The translations under genes and the position numbers were made by a program. The notes beneath the pieces are model-generated. The model searched no databases, was not told the DNA's origin, and saw only the letters and a list, made by a program, of their open reading frames with translations. Shown here piece after piece: positions 1 to 8,211 of a stretch of DNA of 64,000 bases. The DNA lies in assembly GCF_000196895.1 (NCBI RefSeq), contig NC_014297.1, positions 1,846,295 through 1,910,294 of the forward strand, read 5' to 3'. The stretch is from Halalkalicoccus jeotgali B3 (GTDB taxonomy: Archaea > Halobacteriota > Halobacteria > Halobacteriales > Halalkalicoccaceae). Every line of letters begins with the position of its first letter. Within the stretch, counting starts at the first letter, position 1.

Positions 1-1188
1 GGGCTGGCGCGACTGGGCCTCCTTGACCCGCTCGACGATCCCCTGGATCGCGGTGTCAGACCCGACCTTCGTGGCCTCGACCAGTAGAACGCCGTTCTCG
101 TTGATCGTCGAGCCGATCACCTCCTCGCCCGCGGCCTTCTCGACCGGCACGGACTCGCCGGTGACCATCGACTCGTCGACCGCACTTTCTCCTTCCCGGA
201 CGACGCCGTCCGTGGGCACGCGCTCGCCGGGGCGGACCTTCATCAGGTCGCTGACTGCGACCTCCTTCAGCGGGACCGTCCGCTCCTCGTCCCCGTCGAT
301 GATGGTGGCCTCCTCGGCTTCCATCTCCAGTAGCGTCCGCAAGGCGTCGCTGGCCTGGGCCTTCGAGCGGGCTTCGAGCCAGTTGCCGAGCGTGATGAAC
401 CAGAGGATGAAGGCGACGGCCTCGAAGTAGAGCCCGCCGGTGATCGCTCCGAGGAGAACGGCCGTCGAGTAGACGTACCCCACTGAAGTGCCCATCGCGA
501 CCAGCGTGTCCATGTTCGCCCGGCGGCTCTTCGAGAGGGCGCGCCACGCCCCCGAGAGGAACTCCCGCCCGAGCGTCGCCATCAGCAGCGTCGCGAGGGC
601 GAACTCGATCCACCCCACCGGGAGCCCGAGGACCGTCTCGGGAAGCACACCCACTCCGAGCATCGCGGCCATCACGAACACGAAGGGCGCGGTCAGGACG
701 CCGCCGGCGATGACGAGGCGCCACTGCTTTTGCATCTCGCGCTGGGCGGCGCTTTCCCGTTCCTCCTCGTCGTCCCCGCGGACGGGCTCGTAGCCGGCGT
801 CCTCGATCGCGTCGTAGACGGTCTCGAAGTCGGTCCCGGCGGGGTTGTACTCGACGCGGGCCTCGTCGGCGGCGAAGTTGACGCTCGCCTCGAGCACGCC
901 CGGAACCGACTCGATGGCCCGTTCGTTGGTTTCGGCACAGGTCGCACACGACATCCCGCCGATCTCGATCGTTCGGCTCTCGCGGGCGGGTTCGTAGCCC
1001 GCCTCCTCGATCGCCGCGTAGATCTCCGCGAGCGAGACGACCTCGGGGTCGTACGCCACCGTCCCCTCGTCGGTGGCGAAGTTCGCGTCGACCTCTCCGA
1101 CGCCCGCGAGCGAGCCGACGGCCTCCTCGATGGTGCCAGAGCAGGTCGCACACGACATGCCGGAGATCTCCAGTTGGTGTGTCCTCAC
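1..1188 (-). CDS. copA: Copper-translocating P-type ATPase, N-terminal part (cut by window edge)
   Basis: A P1B-type ATPase that would export copper across the cytoplasmic membrane. The 396 visible residues hold two heavy-metal-associated domains with the metal motif MSCATC (Cys13/Cys16 and Cys81/Cys84), then several hydrophobic segments (about 158-265) and the actuator domain with TGES at 343-346. The CPC, DKTG and nucleotide-binding parts lie beyond position 1. The start is a GTG, chosen because it begins just before the first HMA domain; the first in-frame ATG lies inside the copper motif. The Lrp-TRASH regulator lies 93 bases upstream on the same strand and a copper chaperone beyond it, which supports copper rather than another metal. 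Confidence 0.93.
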   Translation of the reverse strand, partial: MRTHQLEISGMSCATCSGTIEEAVGSLAGVGEVDANFATDEGTVAYDPEVVSLAEIYAAIEEAGYEPARESRTIEIGGMSCATCAETNERAIESVPGVLEASVNFAADEARVEYNPAGTDFETVYDAIEDAGYEPVRGDDEEERESAAQREMQKQWRLVIAGGVLTAPFVFVMAAMLGVGVLPETVLGLPVGWIEFALATLLMATLGREFLSGAWRALSKSRRANMDTLVAMGTSVGYVYSTAVLLGAITGGLYFEAVAFILWFITLGNWLEARSKAQASDALRTLLEMEAEEATIIDGDEERTVPLKEVAVSDLMKVRPGERVPTDGVVREGESAVDESMVTGESVPVEKAAGEEVIGSTINENGVLLVEATKVGSDTAIQGIVERVKEAQSRQP

Positions 1189-1281
1189 GATATCACTCGT
1201 CTCTAGAGAGGGGCGCATCGTTAATCGGGGTTGTCCTTGTGATTCGTAACCCACACCAGGAATTCGCCGTCGATTCGAAGG

Positions 1282-1872
1282 TCAATCGGCGCCTTCCGCG
1301 ATGTCCTCGTAACGCTGGACGTAGAGGCGCTCACAGGAGCCACAGCAAAAGGGTTTGACGTCGCCGTCGATCCGTCGGGTGACGCCGTCGGCACCGACCT
1401 CGTTGCCACACTCGACGCAGGTGAGCGCGAAGTCGGTGTCGCCGTCGACCTGCAGGTTCCAGTCCGCGCCCGTCAGGAGTTCGACGTCGATCTCTCGGAT
1501 CGGGTCGGAATCGACGTGCTCGAACACCCACGACGCCACGTCCGTCGTCGGCGCGTGGGCGGTGATGACCACCTGCCCGCCGGCCGTGGTGAAGACGTGT
1601 TCGACGCCGTCGAGCCCGGACAGCGCCTCGCGGACCCTCTCGACCCCGTCGGGGGCGACCGAGAGCGTCACCAGCACCGGCGTTCCCTGCCGGAGTTGTG
1701 AGCGATCCAGATCCAGCGTGAACCGCCGGATAATGCCGTGGTTCTGGAGCTTCGAGACGCGATCGGAGACCGCCGGCGGCGAGAGGTCGACCCGCTCGCC
1801 GATCTCGCTGTAGGGACGCCGGGCGTCCTCGGTCAACAGCCTGAGGATCTCCACGTCGGTGTCGTCGAGCAT
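1282..1872 (-). CDS. Lrp/AsnC-family regulator with C-terminal TRASH metal-sensing domain
   Basis: A 196-residue transcription regulator. An Lrp/AsnC winged helix-turn-helix fills residues 1-50, an RAM/AsnC-like ligand domain about 60-135, and a TRASH-type cysteine cluster the C-terminus (Cys152, Cys155, Cys176, Cys177, Cys180). This architecture is known from the Halobacterium salinarum copper regulator VNG1179C, which controls a copper ATPase. Here the gene lies directly upstream of the copper ATPase and is divergent from an HMA chaperone, so copper sensing is a strong inference. A start 11 codons further upstream is possible, but the chosen ATG starts a typical Lrp N-terminus (MLDDTDVEIL). 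Confidence 0.9.
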   Translation of the reverse strand: MLDDTDVEILRLLTEDARRPYSEIGERVDLSPPAVSDRVSKLQNHGIIRRFTLDLDRSQLRQGTPVLVTLSVAPDGVERVREALSGLDGVEHVFTTAGGQVVITAHAPTTDVASWVFEHVDSDPIREIDVELLTGADWNLQVDGDTDFALTCVECGNEVGADGVTRRIDGDVKPFCCGSCERLYVQRYEDIAEGAD

Positions 1873-1930
1873 ACGCCCCGTTTCGACCCTCGATACTAAA
1901 GCCACTTCGCCATGATCGGTTTCGGTTTGT

Positions 1931-1962
1931 AGATCCTACCGGGATCTGACTTCGATATCGAA
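1931..1962. promoter_or_regulatory. Two palindromes in the divergent copper regulator/chaperone promoter
   Basis: AGATCC (1931-1936) and GGATCT (1942-1947) form a perfect inverted repeat with a 5-base spacer. Directly after it, TTCGATATCGAA (1951-1962) is a perfect 12-base palindrome. Both lie between the Lrp-TRASH gene and the HMA chaperone, where an autoregulated copper operator would be expected. The sequence shows the symmetry; binding by the neighbouring regulator is inferred. Confidence 0.5.
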
Positions 1963-2001
1963 TGGACAATGCCAGAAAAGGTCGAGGGCCTCCGTAGGGA
2001 T

Positions 2002-2193
2002 ATGGCACGAACGCTGACCGTGAGCGATATGCGCTGTGGCGGCTGTGAGGAGGCCGTGGTCGACGCGCTCCGGGACGTCGAGGGCGTCGCGAGCGCGAAC
2101 CACGACGAGGGGACCGTCGCGATCGAGGGCGAGGCCGACGGAGAGGCCCTCAAGGCGGCCATCGAGGAGGCAGGCTACACCGCCGAGGCCTGA
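2002..2193 (+). CDS. HMA-domain copper chaperone
   Basis: A 63-residue single-domain heavy-metal-associated protein. The metal motif MRCGGC places the ligand cysteines at Cys12 and Cys15, and the length equals one ferredoxin-like HMA fold. It would carry Cu(I) in the cytoplasm to the ATPase encoded nearby. An in-frame ATG at 1969 would add 11 residues with no counterpart in the family, so the ATG at 2002 is preferred. It is divergent from the Lrp-TRASH regulator, with palindromic elements between them. Copper over another soft metal is inferred from the neighbours. Confidence 0.88.
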   Translation: MARTLTVSDMRCGGCEEAVVDALRDVEGVASANHDEGTVAIEGEADGEALKAAIEEAGYTAEA

Positions 2194-2206
2194 CGCTGCC
2201 GGCAGG

Positions 2207-2326
2207 CTACAGCAGACCGCGGCGACTCAACACGACGAGAACGCTGTAGCCGACCGCGCCGACGGCGAAGATCACGACCGGGATGAGAAACGGTCCCAGC
2301 AGGTCGACGACCGATTCGAGCGCCAT
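2207..2326 (-). CDS. Very small single-pass membrane protein (39 aa)
   Basis: A 39-codon reading frame from an ATG at 2326 to a TAG at 2207. The product starts MALESVVDLL, carries one hydrophobic segment of about 20 residues (roughly 10-32) and ends with a short basic tail (SRRGLL). The frame closes upstream of the ATG (in-frame TAG eight codons before it), so this is the only ATG start. Codon usage is GC-rich at third positions like its neighbours. No function can be assigned. It ends 13 bases beyond the convergent chaperone gene. Confidence 0.6.
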   Translation of the reverse strand: MALESVVDLLGPFLIPVVIFAVGAVGYSVLVVLSRRGLL

Positions 2327-2416
2327 GCCGGCGATTGGGTCGTCGGGGTCCTAACCCTACTGGTCCGGACGATCCGGAGGTGATAGAGTGATATACCGAC
2401 GACCGTAACTACCACC

Positions 2417-2902
2417 ATGCACGCGCCGGGTCACGTCGGGACCGCGTTGCTTGTGTACTCGCCGATCGGCCTCGTCCTCCTGCTCGTGGGGTTCGACGAA
2501 CTCGCCGTCCTCGGGGGCGTCGGGATGGTCGCGCTCGCGACGTTTCCGGACTGCGATCACCGGCTGCCGGTCGTCTCCCACCGCGGTCCGACCCACTCGA
2601 TCCTCTTTGCGCTCGCCGTCGGAGCGGGCCTCGCTAGCGCGGGCTTTCTCTTCGGGGAAATCGCCGCTGTCCGGCCGGGAGTGATGGCGGCCTTCGCGTT
2701 CGCGATCGGCGCGCTCGCGATTCTCTCTCACCTCGCTGCGGACTCGATCACGCCGATGGGGATCCGCCCGCTGTGGCCCCTCTCGCGGTGGCACTACTCG
2801 GCGGACATCGTCCGTGCGAAAAACCCCATCGCGAACTACCTGCTGTTGGCCGTCGGGCTCGCCGCCGCGACGGGCGCGCTCGTGGTGGCCGCGACGGTCT
2901 AA
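2417..2902 (+). CDS. YdjM-like (LexA-regulated family) membrane-bound metal-dependent hydrolase
   Basis: 161 residues with about four membrane segments and the histidine/aspartate pattern of the YdjM/DUF457 family: His2 and His6 near the start, PDCDH around 45, SHRGPTHS around 54-61, and SHLAADS around 103. These conserved polar residues sit at membrane edges and are thought to bind metal. The substrate of the family is unknown. Its stop codon overlaps that of the convergent HAD phosphatase gene. A second, longer member of the same broad family is encoded at 62153-62767. Confidence 0.75.
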   Translation: MHAPGHVGTALLVYSPIGLVLLLVGFDELAVLGGVGMVALATFPDCDHRLPVVSHRGPTHSILFALAVGAGLASAGFLFGEIAAVRPGVMAAFAFAIGALAILSHLAADSITPMGIRPLWPLSRWHYSADIVRAKNPIANYLLLAVGLAAATGALVVAATV

Positions 2903-3675
2903 AGCAGCGATCCGAGGTCGGAAATCGACTCCAGTACGTGATCGGGGTCGATTGTCGCGGACGCGAGCGCCCGCTCGTCGGTGACGCCCGTACGCACCAG
3001 TACCGTGGTCATGCCCGCGCACTCGCCCATCGCGATGTCGGTGTCCAGTCGGTCGCCGACGATCAGGCAGTCCGCAGCGTCGAGCCCGAGCGTGCGTTCG
3101 AGGGCCTCGACCGCGCTCGGGGCGGGCTTGCCCATGATCGCGTCGGGTTCCCTCCCCGTGACCCCTGTGATAGCGTTGATGATCGCACCCGAGCCCGGCA
3201 CCTCGCGGTCCTCGGTGGGGATCGTCCGGTCGGGGTCGGTCCCGAGAAAGCGTGTCCCGTCGGCGAGCGCCCACAGCGCGTGTTTCAGGTCGTCGTAGGA
3301 GAACTCCCGGTCGATGGAGGCGATCAGGGTGTCGGCCCGGTCGTACTCGTCGGTGAGCGAGAGTCCGGCCTCGCGAAGCTGGATCTCAAGGCCCTCCTCG
3401 CCGACGATGTACAGCTCCTCGGCAGCGTGCTCGCGTGCGAGGTATTCGGCGGTGATCGTCCCGGCGGTGATCAGTTCCTCTGCGTCGAGCGAAAAACCGT
3501 GGCGTGCGAGGCGCTCGGCGTAGGCTTCGCGGGTCCGGATCGGGTTGTTCGAGACGAACGCGACCGGGAGCCCGCGCTCTCGGAGCGACTCGACCGCTTC
3601 GATCGCACCCTCGATCGGCTCGCGCCCGCGGATCAGCGTGCCGTCGACGTCGAGGACGACCCCCTCGGGGCTCAT
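2899..3675 (-). CDS. HAD-superfamily hydrolase, NagD/PGPase-like
   Basis: 258 residues of a HAD phosphatase with the type IIA (NagD-like) cap. Motif I is LDVDGTL, with nucleophile Asp9 and Asp11. Motif II is FVSNN around residue 40, the lysine lies in MGKPAP, and the acidic motif GDRLDTD is near residue 205. Likely substrates are small sugar or nucleotide phosphates. The start ATG overlaps the stop of the upstream aldo/keto reductase by four bases (ATGA), so the two are probably co-transcribed and translationally coupled. Confidence 0.85.
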   Translation of the reverse strand: MSPEGVVLDVDGTLIRGREPIEGAIEAVESLRERGLPVAFVSNNPIRTREAYAERLARHGFSLDAEELITAGTITAEYLAREHAAEELYIVGEEGLEIQLREAGLSLTDEYDRADTLIASIDREFSYDDLKHALWALADGTRFLGTDPDRTIPTEDREVPGSGAIINAITGVTGREPDAIMGKPAPSAVEALERTLGLDAADCLIVGDRLDTDIAMGECAGMTTVLVRTGVTDERALASATIDPDHVLESISDLGSLL

Positions 3676-4490
3676 TCGGCGGCCGGCGGCTCGCTCCAGG
3701 GCGCGTTCTCCGGGTCGATCAGGCGCTCGCGGCCCTCGATCCCGTCGATCTTCTCGATGTCGGCCTCGGTGAGCTCCTCGACCAGTTCGAGCGCGCGGTA
3801 GTTCTCCTCGATGTGCTCGCCGCTGGCCTTCGGGATCGGGTGGATCCCTCGGTCGACCAGCCACGCGAGTGCGACCTGCGTGGCCGTCGCGCCGTGCCTG
3901 CCCGCGACGTCGTTGATCGCGGGGATGTCGGTCACCTCGCCGCGGGCGATCGGCGAGTACGCCACCAGACGGTGGTCGTTCTCCGCCGCGAACCTCGCGA
4001 GGCGCTCTTGGGGCAGGAGGGGGTGGCACTCGACCTGATGGGCGAAGATCGGCGCGTCGAGGACCCGCTGGGCCTCCTCTAGCTGGTCGACCCGGAAGTT
4101 GCTCAGGCCGACGTGCTCGATGGTGCCGTTTGCGACGAGGTCGTCGAACGCTTCTAGCGTGCGCTCGGCATCGTACTCGCCGGTCGGCCAGTGGACGTAC
4201 AGCAGATCGATCGTCTCGACGCCGAGTTTCTCTCTACTCACCTCGACCGATTCGAGGACGTCCTCGTAGGCGAGGTTCTCGGTGTCGATCTTCGTCGCGA
4301 GGAAGACCTCCTCGCGGGGGACGGCGCTTTCTTCGATCCCGTCGCCGACGTAGGCCTCGTTCCCGTAGACCTGTGCGGTGTCGATATGGCGGTAGCCGGT
4401 CTCGAGCGCGCGCTGGACGTTCTCGACGCAGTCTTCGGGCTCGTCGAGTTTGTACGTCCCGAACCCGAGTGCGGGGAGCGATTTCGGCAT
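3672..4490 (-). CDS. Aldo/keto reductase
   Basis: 272 residues, the normal length for the family. The catalytic tetrad is visible as Asp37, Tyr42, Lys67 and His100, and IPKASGEHIEEN near residue 220 matches the NADP(H)-binding region. It should reduce aldehydes or ketones with NADPH in the cytoplasm, in the 2,5-diketo-gluconate reductase-like branch. It is first in a two-gene unit with the HAD phosphatase (four-base overlap), which suggests a shared metabolic role, perhaps sugar-derived carbonyls. The exact substrate is not visible. Confidence 0.9.
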   Translation of the reverse strand: MPKSLPALGFGTYKLDEPEDCVENVQRALETGYRHIDTAQVYGNEAYVGDGIEESAVPREEVFLATKIDTENLAYEDVLESVEVSREKLGVETIDLLYVHWPTGEYDAERTLEAFDDLVANGTIEHVGLSNFRVDQLEEAQRVLDAPIFAHQVECHPLLPQERLARFAAENDHRLVAYSPIARGEVTDIPAINDVAGRHGATATQVALAWLVDRGIHPIPKASGEHIEENYRALELVEELTEADIEKIDGIEGRERLIDPENAPWSEPPAAE

Positions 4491-4594
4491 GGTTCGAGAT
4501 GGGAACGCGATTCATAAAGCGACTGTGGTTGCGAGGGTCATCGAGGCGCCACGAGGGTTCTGTCGGCCCTCACACCACACCGCAACCGGCCGGA

Positions 4595-4888
4595 TCAGTC
4601 GACACGCGCGAGCACCCAGAGCGCGAACAAGGCCGCGCCGATGGTCTCGGGGATCGCGAGTCCCGGGCCGATCCGGAGGCCCGCGGCCCACGCGAGCCAC
4701 TGGAGGAGGTGGGTGTTGGCGAGCCAGATCGCCGCGAGTCCGAACCGGGACTCGCCGGCCAGCACGCCCGCGGTGCCGTCTAGCCAGAGGGCGAAGGTAA
4801 CGAGCAGGTAGAAGCCGGCGGCGACCGGGAGGTGGTACGGATGGCCGGTCGGAAACCATCCGACACCCGCTCGCACCGTCCCGTTCAT
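4595..4888 (-). CDS. Small multi-pass membrane protein next to PH-domain genes
   Basis: 97 residues, unrecognised family. Three hydrophobic segments (about 20-40, 48-65 and 75-95) with few charged residues indicate a small integral membrane protein. The start ATG overlaps the stop of the large PH-domain gene by four bases, and that gene in turn overlaps the small PH-domain gene, so it is the third gene of a tightly coupled unit. It may be an accessory subunit of the PH-domain membrane complex, an inference from position only. Confidence 0.65.
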   Translation of the reverse strand: MNGTVRAGVGWFPTGHPYHLPVAAGFYLLVTFALWLDGTAGVLAGESRFGLAAIWLANTHLLQWLAWAAGLRIGPGLAIPETIGAALFALWVLARVD

Positions 4889-6402
4889 GTGGCCTCGAAC
4901 CGCGGGAGTGCGCGGTCGATCCGCCGGTCGCGCGCCCCGCCGACGGCCCCGCGCCGTCGGTTCCTGAGGGTGGTCTGCAGTCGCTCGGCGACGGCTTCGC
5001 GCAGTTCGGTCGCCGCCGTCTCGTCGAGGTCGAGCGCGCGGGCGTCGCCGCCGACGAGGCTGCTCGTGCCGGCGGTGTCGATCACCACGGAGGCGAGTCG
5101 CCACCGGCGCTGGAGGACCGTCTGGGTGTGGATCGCGTTCTGGACGCGGTAGTAGGGGACGATCCGCGTGGTGCGGTTCCAGAATCCCGTCCGGGTGAGG
5201 ACGTGGTCGGCACCGAGACAGTAGCCCCGCGAGGCCCACTTGTAGTGGGCCGCGACCGGCGCGAGCGGGAGCCCCAGAAGCAGGGCGTACCAGTACATCT
5301 CGAACCCGAGCACGAGGGTTCCCGCGTAGACCAGCCCCGCGAGGACCCCGAGTGCGAGCAGGTAGCGGACCGCGTAGCGCCGGCGTGCGCGTTTCGGCGG
5401 GCGGACGAACGTCGGTTCCTCGAACGGTTCGATCTCGCGGGCGATCGTCCGGACGGTCCCCCGGTCGGCGATCGGGACGGCGGATTCGGAGCCGACGCCC
5501 CCGTCCTGCCCCGGCGCGTAGCCGGCGGTCTCGACGGCGAGGCTCGCGTAGCCCAACAGCCGTTTGAGGAGGTTCTCGCGCACGACGAGCGACTGGACCT
5601 TATCGAGCGGGATCGATCCGTCGAAGCGCTGGATCAGCCCGCGTTCGTAGCGCAGTTCCTCACCCGAACGGGTGAGCCGAAAGCCGTAGGTGCCGAGGAC
5701 GGCCCCGGCCCCGCTCAGAAGCGCCGAGGCGATCACCACGAGGACGACCACCGCTCCGACGACGAGAAACGGGCTGACCGGCAGATCCGTCAACAGTTCG
5801 AGCAACACCGGCGGGCCGGCAAACGAGAGCAACACGGAGAGAAACGAGGCCAGCCGGAGGTCGAAGGAGGCGACCGCGAGCACCGCCAGATCCTCGGGCG
5901 TGATCGCGTACAAGAGGTCCTCCTCGTCGCTCGCCTGTGTCCCGCCCTCCGTACTGTGTTCGGCGCGCTTTCGCCGTCGAAGTTCGTCCTGGAGGCGTTT
6001 TGCTTCCTCGTAGCCGACGTATCGCAGGACAGCCTCGGTCTCGCCCCCGCCAGCGGTCTCGATGCGCAACTCGGCGATGTCGAGGGCGCGCTGGACGACG
6101 TTTCGGGAGATGTCGACGTTCTGGACCCGCCGGTAGGGGATCTCGCGGTGTCGACGCGAGAGCACGCCCGAACGGATGTCGAACGTGTCGGGGGTCGTCT
6201 CGTAGTCAAAGCGCCGGTAGTAGGCGAGCTGCCAGGCGACGACCGCTCCGAAGCCGACGACGGTCGCGAGGACCGCAATGGCGAGGCCGATCCCCCCGAA
6301 CGCGGAGCCCGAGGGGAAGGCGATGAATATCACGAGCGGGACGTACCCGAGAACGGCCTGTGCGACCCGGTACGGGACCGACAGGGGATGCAGACGGGTC
6401 AT
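4885..6402 (-). CDS. Multi-PH-domain membrane protein, YdbT-like
   Basis: 505 residues. Two N-terminal membrane segments (about 15-60) are followed by a bacterial-type PH domain (DUF304/bPH2) with the hallmark REIPYRRVQNVDI around residue 87. The pattern recurs as GSIPLDKVQSLVV near 260 and RIVPYYRVQNAIH near 415, so there are three PH domains separated by membrane pairs. This matches Bacillus YdbT, which acts with YdbS. The YdbS-like gene is directly upstream, overlapping by four bases. A role in envelope stress or protection from secreted antimicrobial peptides is known for the bacterial pair; the haloarchaeal role is unknown. Confidence 0.82.
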   Translation of the reverse strand: MTRLHPLSVPYRVAQAVLGYVPLVIFIAFPSGSAFGGIGLAIAVLATVVGFGAVVAWQLAYYRRFDYETTPDTFDIRSGVLSRRHREIPYRRVQNVDISRNVVQRALDIAELRIETAGGGETEAVLRYVGYEEAKRLQDELRRRKRAEHSTEGGTQASDEEDLLYAITPEDLAVLAVASFDLRLASFLSVLLSFAGPPVLLELLTDLPVSPFLVVGAVVVLVVIASALLSGAGAVLGTYGFRLTRSGEELRYERGLIQRFDGSIPLDKVQSLVVRENLLKRLLGYASLAVETAGYAPGQDGGVGSESAVPIADRGTVRTIAREIEPFEEPTFVRPPKRARRRYAVRYLLALGVLAGLVYAGTLVLGFEMYWYALLLGLPLAPVAAHYKWASRGYCLGADHVLTRTGFWNRTTRIVPYYRVQNAIHTQTVLQRRWRLASVVIDTAGTSSLVGGDARALDLDETAATELREAVAERLQTTLRNRRRGAVGGARDRRIDRALPRFEAT

Positions 6403-6860
6403 ACCGCGTCGTCACCCTCGGCGTCGATGGCGAGCGCCTTCAGCCGCCGCTGGAGGTCGTCGGCACCCTCCGGGGTGAGACCCGGAACTGTGACATCCGC
6501 GCCCCGCGATCCTGCGGTGTAGACGACCGTGCTCGCCAGTCCGGTCGCGCGTTCGAGCGGGCTGCGCCGCGAGTCGACGTGCTGGATCCGGACGAAGGGG
6601 ACGACCGTCTTCACGCGGGTAAAGACGCCGCGTTCGAGATACAGGGCGTCCTCGCGGACTTCGTAGCGCCAGACCCGGTAACGAAGCAGACCGTGCGCAC
6701 CGAAGAGGGCGATCAGCACGCCGAAGACCGCGACCGGCAGCCCGAGTCCGAGATCGAACGCGAAGACGCCGACGGCCCCGACGATCGCTGCGAGCACCGC
6801 CGCCGAGAGGGCCGCCTGGAGGACCCAGACGACCCGGATGCGAGGATGGAGCGAGCGCAT
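6399..6860 (-). CDS. PH-domain membrane protein, YdbS-like
   Basis: 153 residues: a pair of membrane helices at about 10-55, then one bPH2/DUF304 domain with the motif TVVPFVRIQHVDS near 90, shared with the larger downstream protein. It is the first gene of a three-gene unit, and its TGA overlaps the next ATG. The arrangement parallels ydbS-ydbT of Bacillus. It most likely forms a membrane complex with the YdbT-like partner. A 40-base gap separates it from the MBL-fold gene on the same strand upstream. Confidence 0.8.
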   Translation of the reverse strand: MRSLHPRIRVVWVLQAALSAAVLAAIVGAVGVFAFDLGLGLPVAVFGVLIALFGAHGLLRYRVWRYEVREDALYLERGVFTRVKTVVPFVRIQHVDSRRSPLERATGLASTVVYTAGSRGADVTVPGLTPEGADDLQRRLKALAIDAEGDDAV

Positions 6861-6899
6861 TACCTGCCGTTGGGACCCGGGGGAAATGAAGGGTCTGGA

Positions 6900-7601
6900 T
6901 CAGACCTCGGGCGAGAGTATCTCGACGGTCAGTCCCCGCCCGCGCGCCTCGGCGGCGAAGGCCTCGGCGTCGGCTTCGAGCGCCTCGAAGGTGTCGTAGT
7001 GGACCGGCACCACGAGGCCCGCGTCGATCCGCTCCGCGAGGTCGACGATGGCGTCGGGCGACATCGTGAAGGCGTCGTCGATGGGCGCGAGGAAGACGTC
7101 GGCGGAGAGGCCCTCGTACTCGGGGACGACATCGCTGTCGCCGGGGTAAAAGACAGTCGTTCCGTCGAAATCGAGCCGATAGCCCACGCCCCCGCCCTCG
7201 GGGTGATACGGCGTGCCGTCCTCGCGGACGTGGCCGTCGGGCGTGTTGTAGGCGCTGATCGCCTCGACCGCGATTCCCGCTCCCTCGAAAGTATCGCCGA
7301 TCCCGACCCGGCGAATCTCGTAGTCGAGCCCCGAGACGGGACGCGAGTCGCGCTCGATCTCTTCGCTACGAATCCCGTCGAAGACGCAGACGACGGCGTC
7401 CTCGGCGGCGACACGCTCGATCCCGTCGGGATCGTAATGATCGTCGTGAGTGACGAGAACGAGATCGCCGTCCCGGGCGTCGTAGCTGTCCAGAACGCCG
7501 TAGCGGCCGGGGTCGATGTAGACGACACGGTCGCCGTCGGTGATCCGCAAGGTCGCATAGCCGAGCCAGTCGATCGTCAGGTCGCCGTACGTAGTGGCCA
7601 T
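6900..7601 (-). CDS. MBL-fold metal-dependent hydrolase
   Basis: 233 residues of the metallo-beta-lactamase fold in the UlaG/UPF0173 style. THDDHYDPDG at 51-60 is a variant of HxHxDH that supplies metal ligands (His52, Asp54, His55), GDSDV near 150 gives the bridging aspartate, and VVPVHYDTF near 205 gives the last histidine. It would hydrolyse a small ester, lactone or phosphoester; the substrate is unknown. The ATG giving MATTYGDL was chosen because it lies just before the first fold strand; an ATG nine codons upstream also exists. It may be co-transcribed with the PH-domain genes. Confidence 0.85.
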   Translation of the reverse strand: MATTYGDLTIDWLGYATLRITDGDRVVYIDPGRYGVLDSYDARDGDLVLVTHDDHYDPDGIERVAAEDAVVCVFDGIRSEEIERDSRPVSGLDYEIRRVGIGDTFEGAGIAVEAISAYNTPDGHVREDGTPYHPEGGGVGYRLDFDGTTVFYPGDSDVVPEYEGLSADVFLAPIDDAFTMSPDAIVDLAERIDAGLVVPVHYDTFEALEADAEAFAAEARGRGLTVEILSPEV

Positions 7602-7891
7602 GGGTTCGGATACGTCGAGGAGGGGCAAAAAGCCACGAGAACTGCTGTCGTCGTTCGATAAATCGTTGTTTGCGATACGAAACTGCCGTCACCGACGGGG
7701 CTGGTGAGGGAGCATGTACTGTTGCTTACTAAGTATAAGTGGAAAATTGCAAGACTGCGGCGACTCATCACGGCTACGTCGTTCTACTCTCGAAAAGGAT
7801 ATATAAAAGAGCGGTACACCGTGTGCAACGATCGCTTTCTTTACCGAGGCTAATGGGGGATCGGCCGGGTTTCTACCATGAAACGCTCGAC

Positions 7892-8203
7892 CTATTCGGG
7901 GTCCTCGACGGTCCGGATGTCGTTCGCGCCACACTCGGGACACGCGAGTTTCCCCTTGGTTTCCGTGGTGGCCTCCGAGCGCGAGAACGTCGCGCCACAG
8001 GAGGCACACCGAGCGTTCTCACGTTGGGTCAACGTGGTGTGCTGTTCGGGAATCCCGCGGACGACGCCACAGCCACAGGCCGGGCACGCCAGTTCGTTTT
8101 CGGTGTCGGTGGTCGCCTCACTCCGTGGAAACGTCGCCCCGCAGGCCGTACAGCGGGCGTTGATCGGGTTCGGCATATTCGTGGTATCGTGTGGCACACG
8201 CAT
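7892..8203 (-). CDS. Tandem zinc-ribbon protein with internal duplication
   Basis: About 103 residues with four CxxC pairs arranged as two near-identical units. Each unit has NARC(T/A)(A/S)CGATF, an RSEATT segment, and a second C(P)xCG pair, so each should fold as one zinc ribbon. The duplication is obvious at protein level. An ATG at 8176 gives the shorter product beginning MPNPINARC; either start keeps both ribbons. No catalytic domain is present, so a nucleic-acid or protein-binding role is plausible but unproven. Confidence 0.72.
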   Translation of the reverse strand: MRVPHDTTNMPNPINARCTACGATFPRSEATTDTENELACPACGCGVVRGIPEQHTTLTQRENARCASCGATFSRSEATTETKGKLACPECGANDIRTVEDPE

Positions 8204-8211
8204 AGTTCGTC

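Noticed and set aside
5128-6522. A 464-codon plus-strand frame opposite the PH-domain genes
   Set aside because: It is antisense to a gene with clear PH-domain motifs, and its composition (Arg/Asp/Gly-rich, no known motif) is typical of shadow frames in high-GC haloarchaeal DNA.
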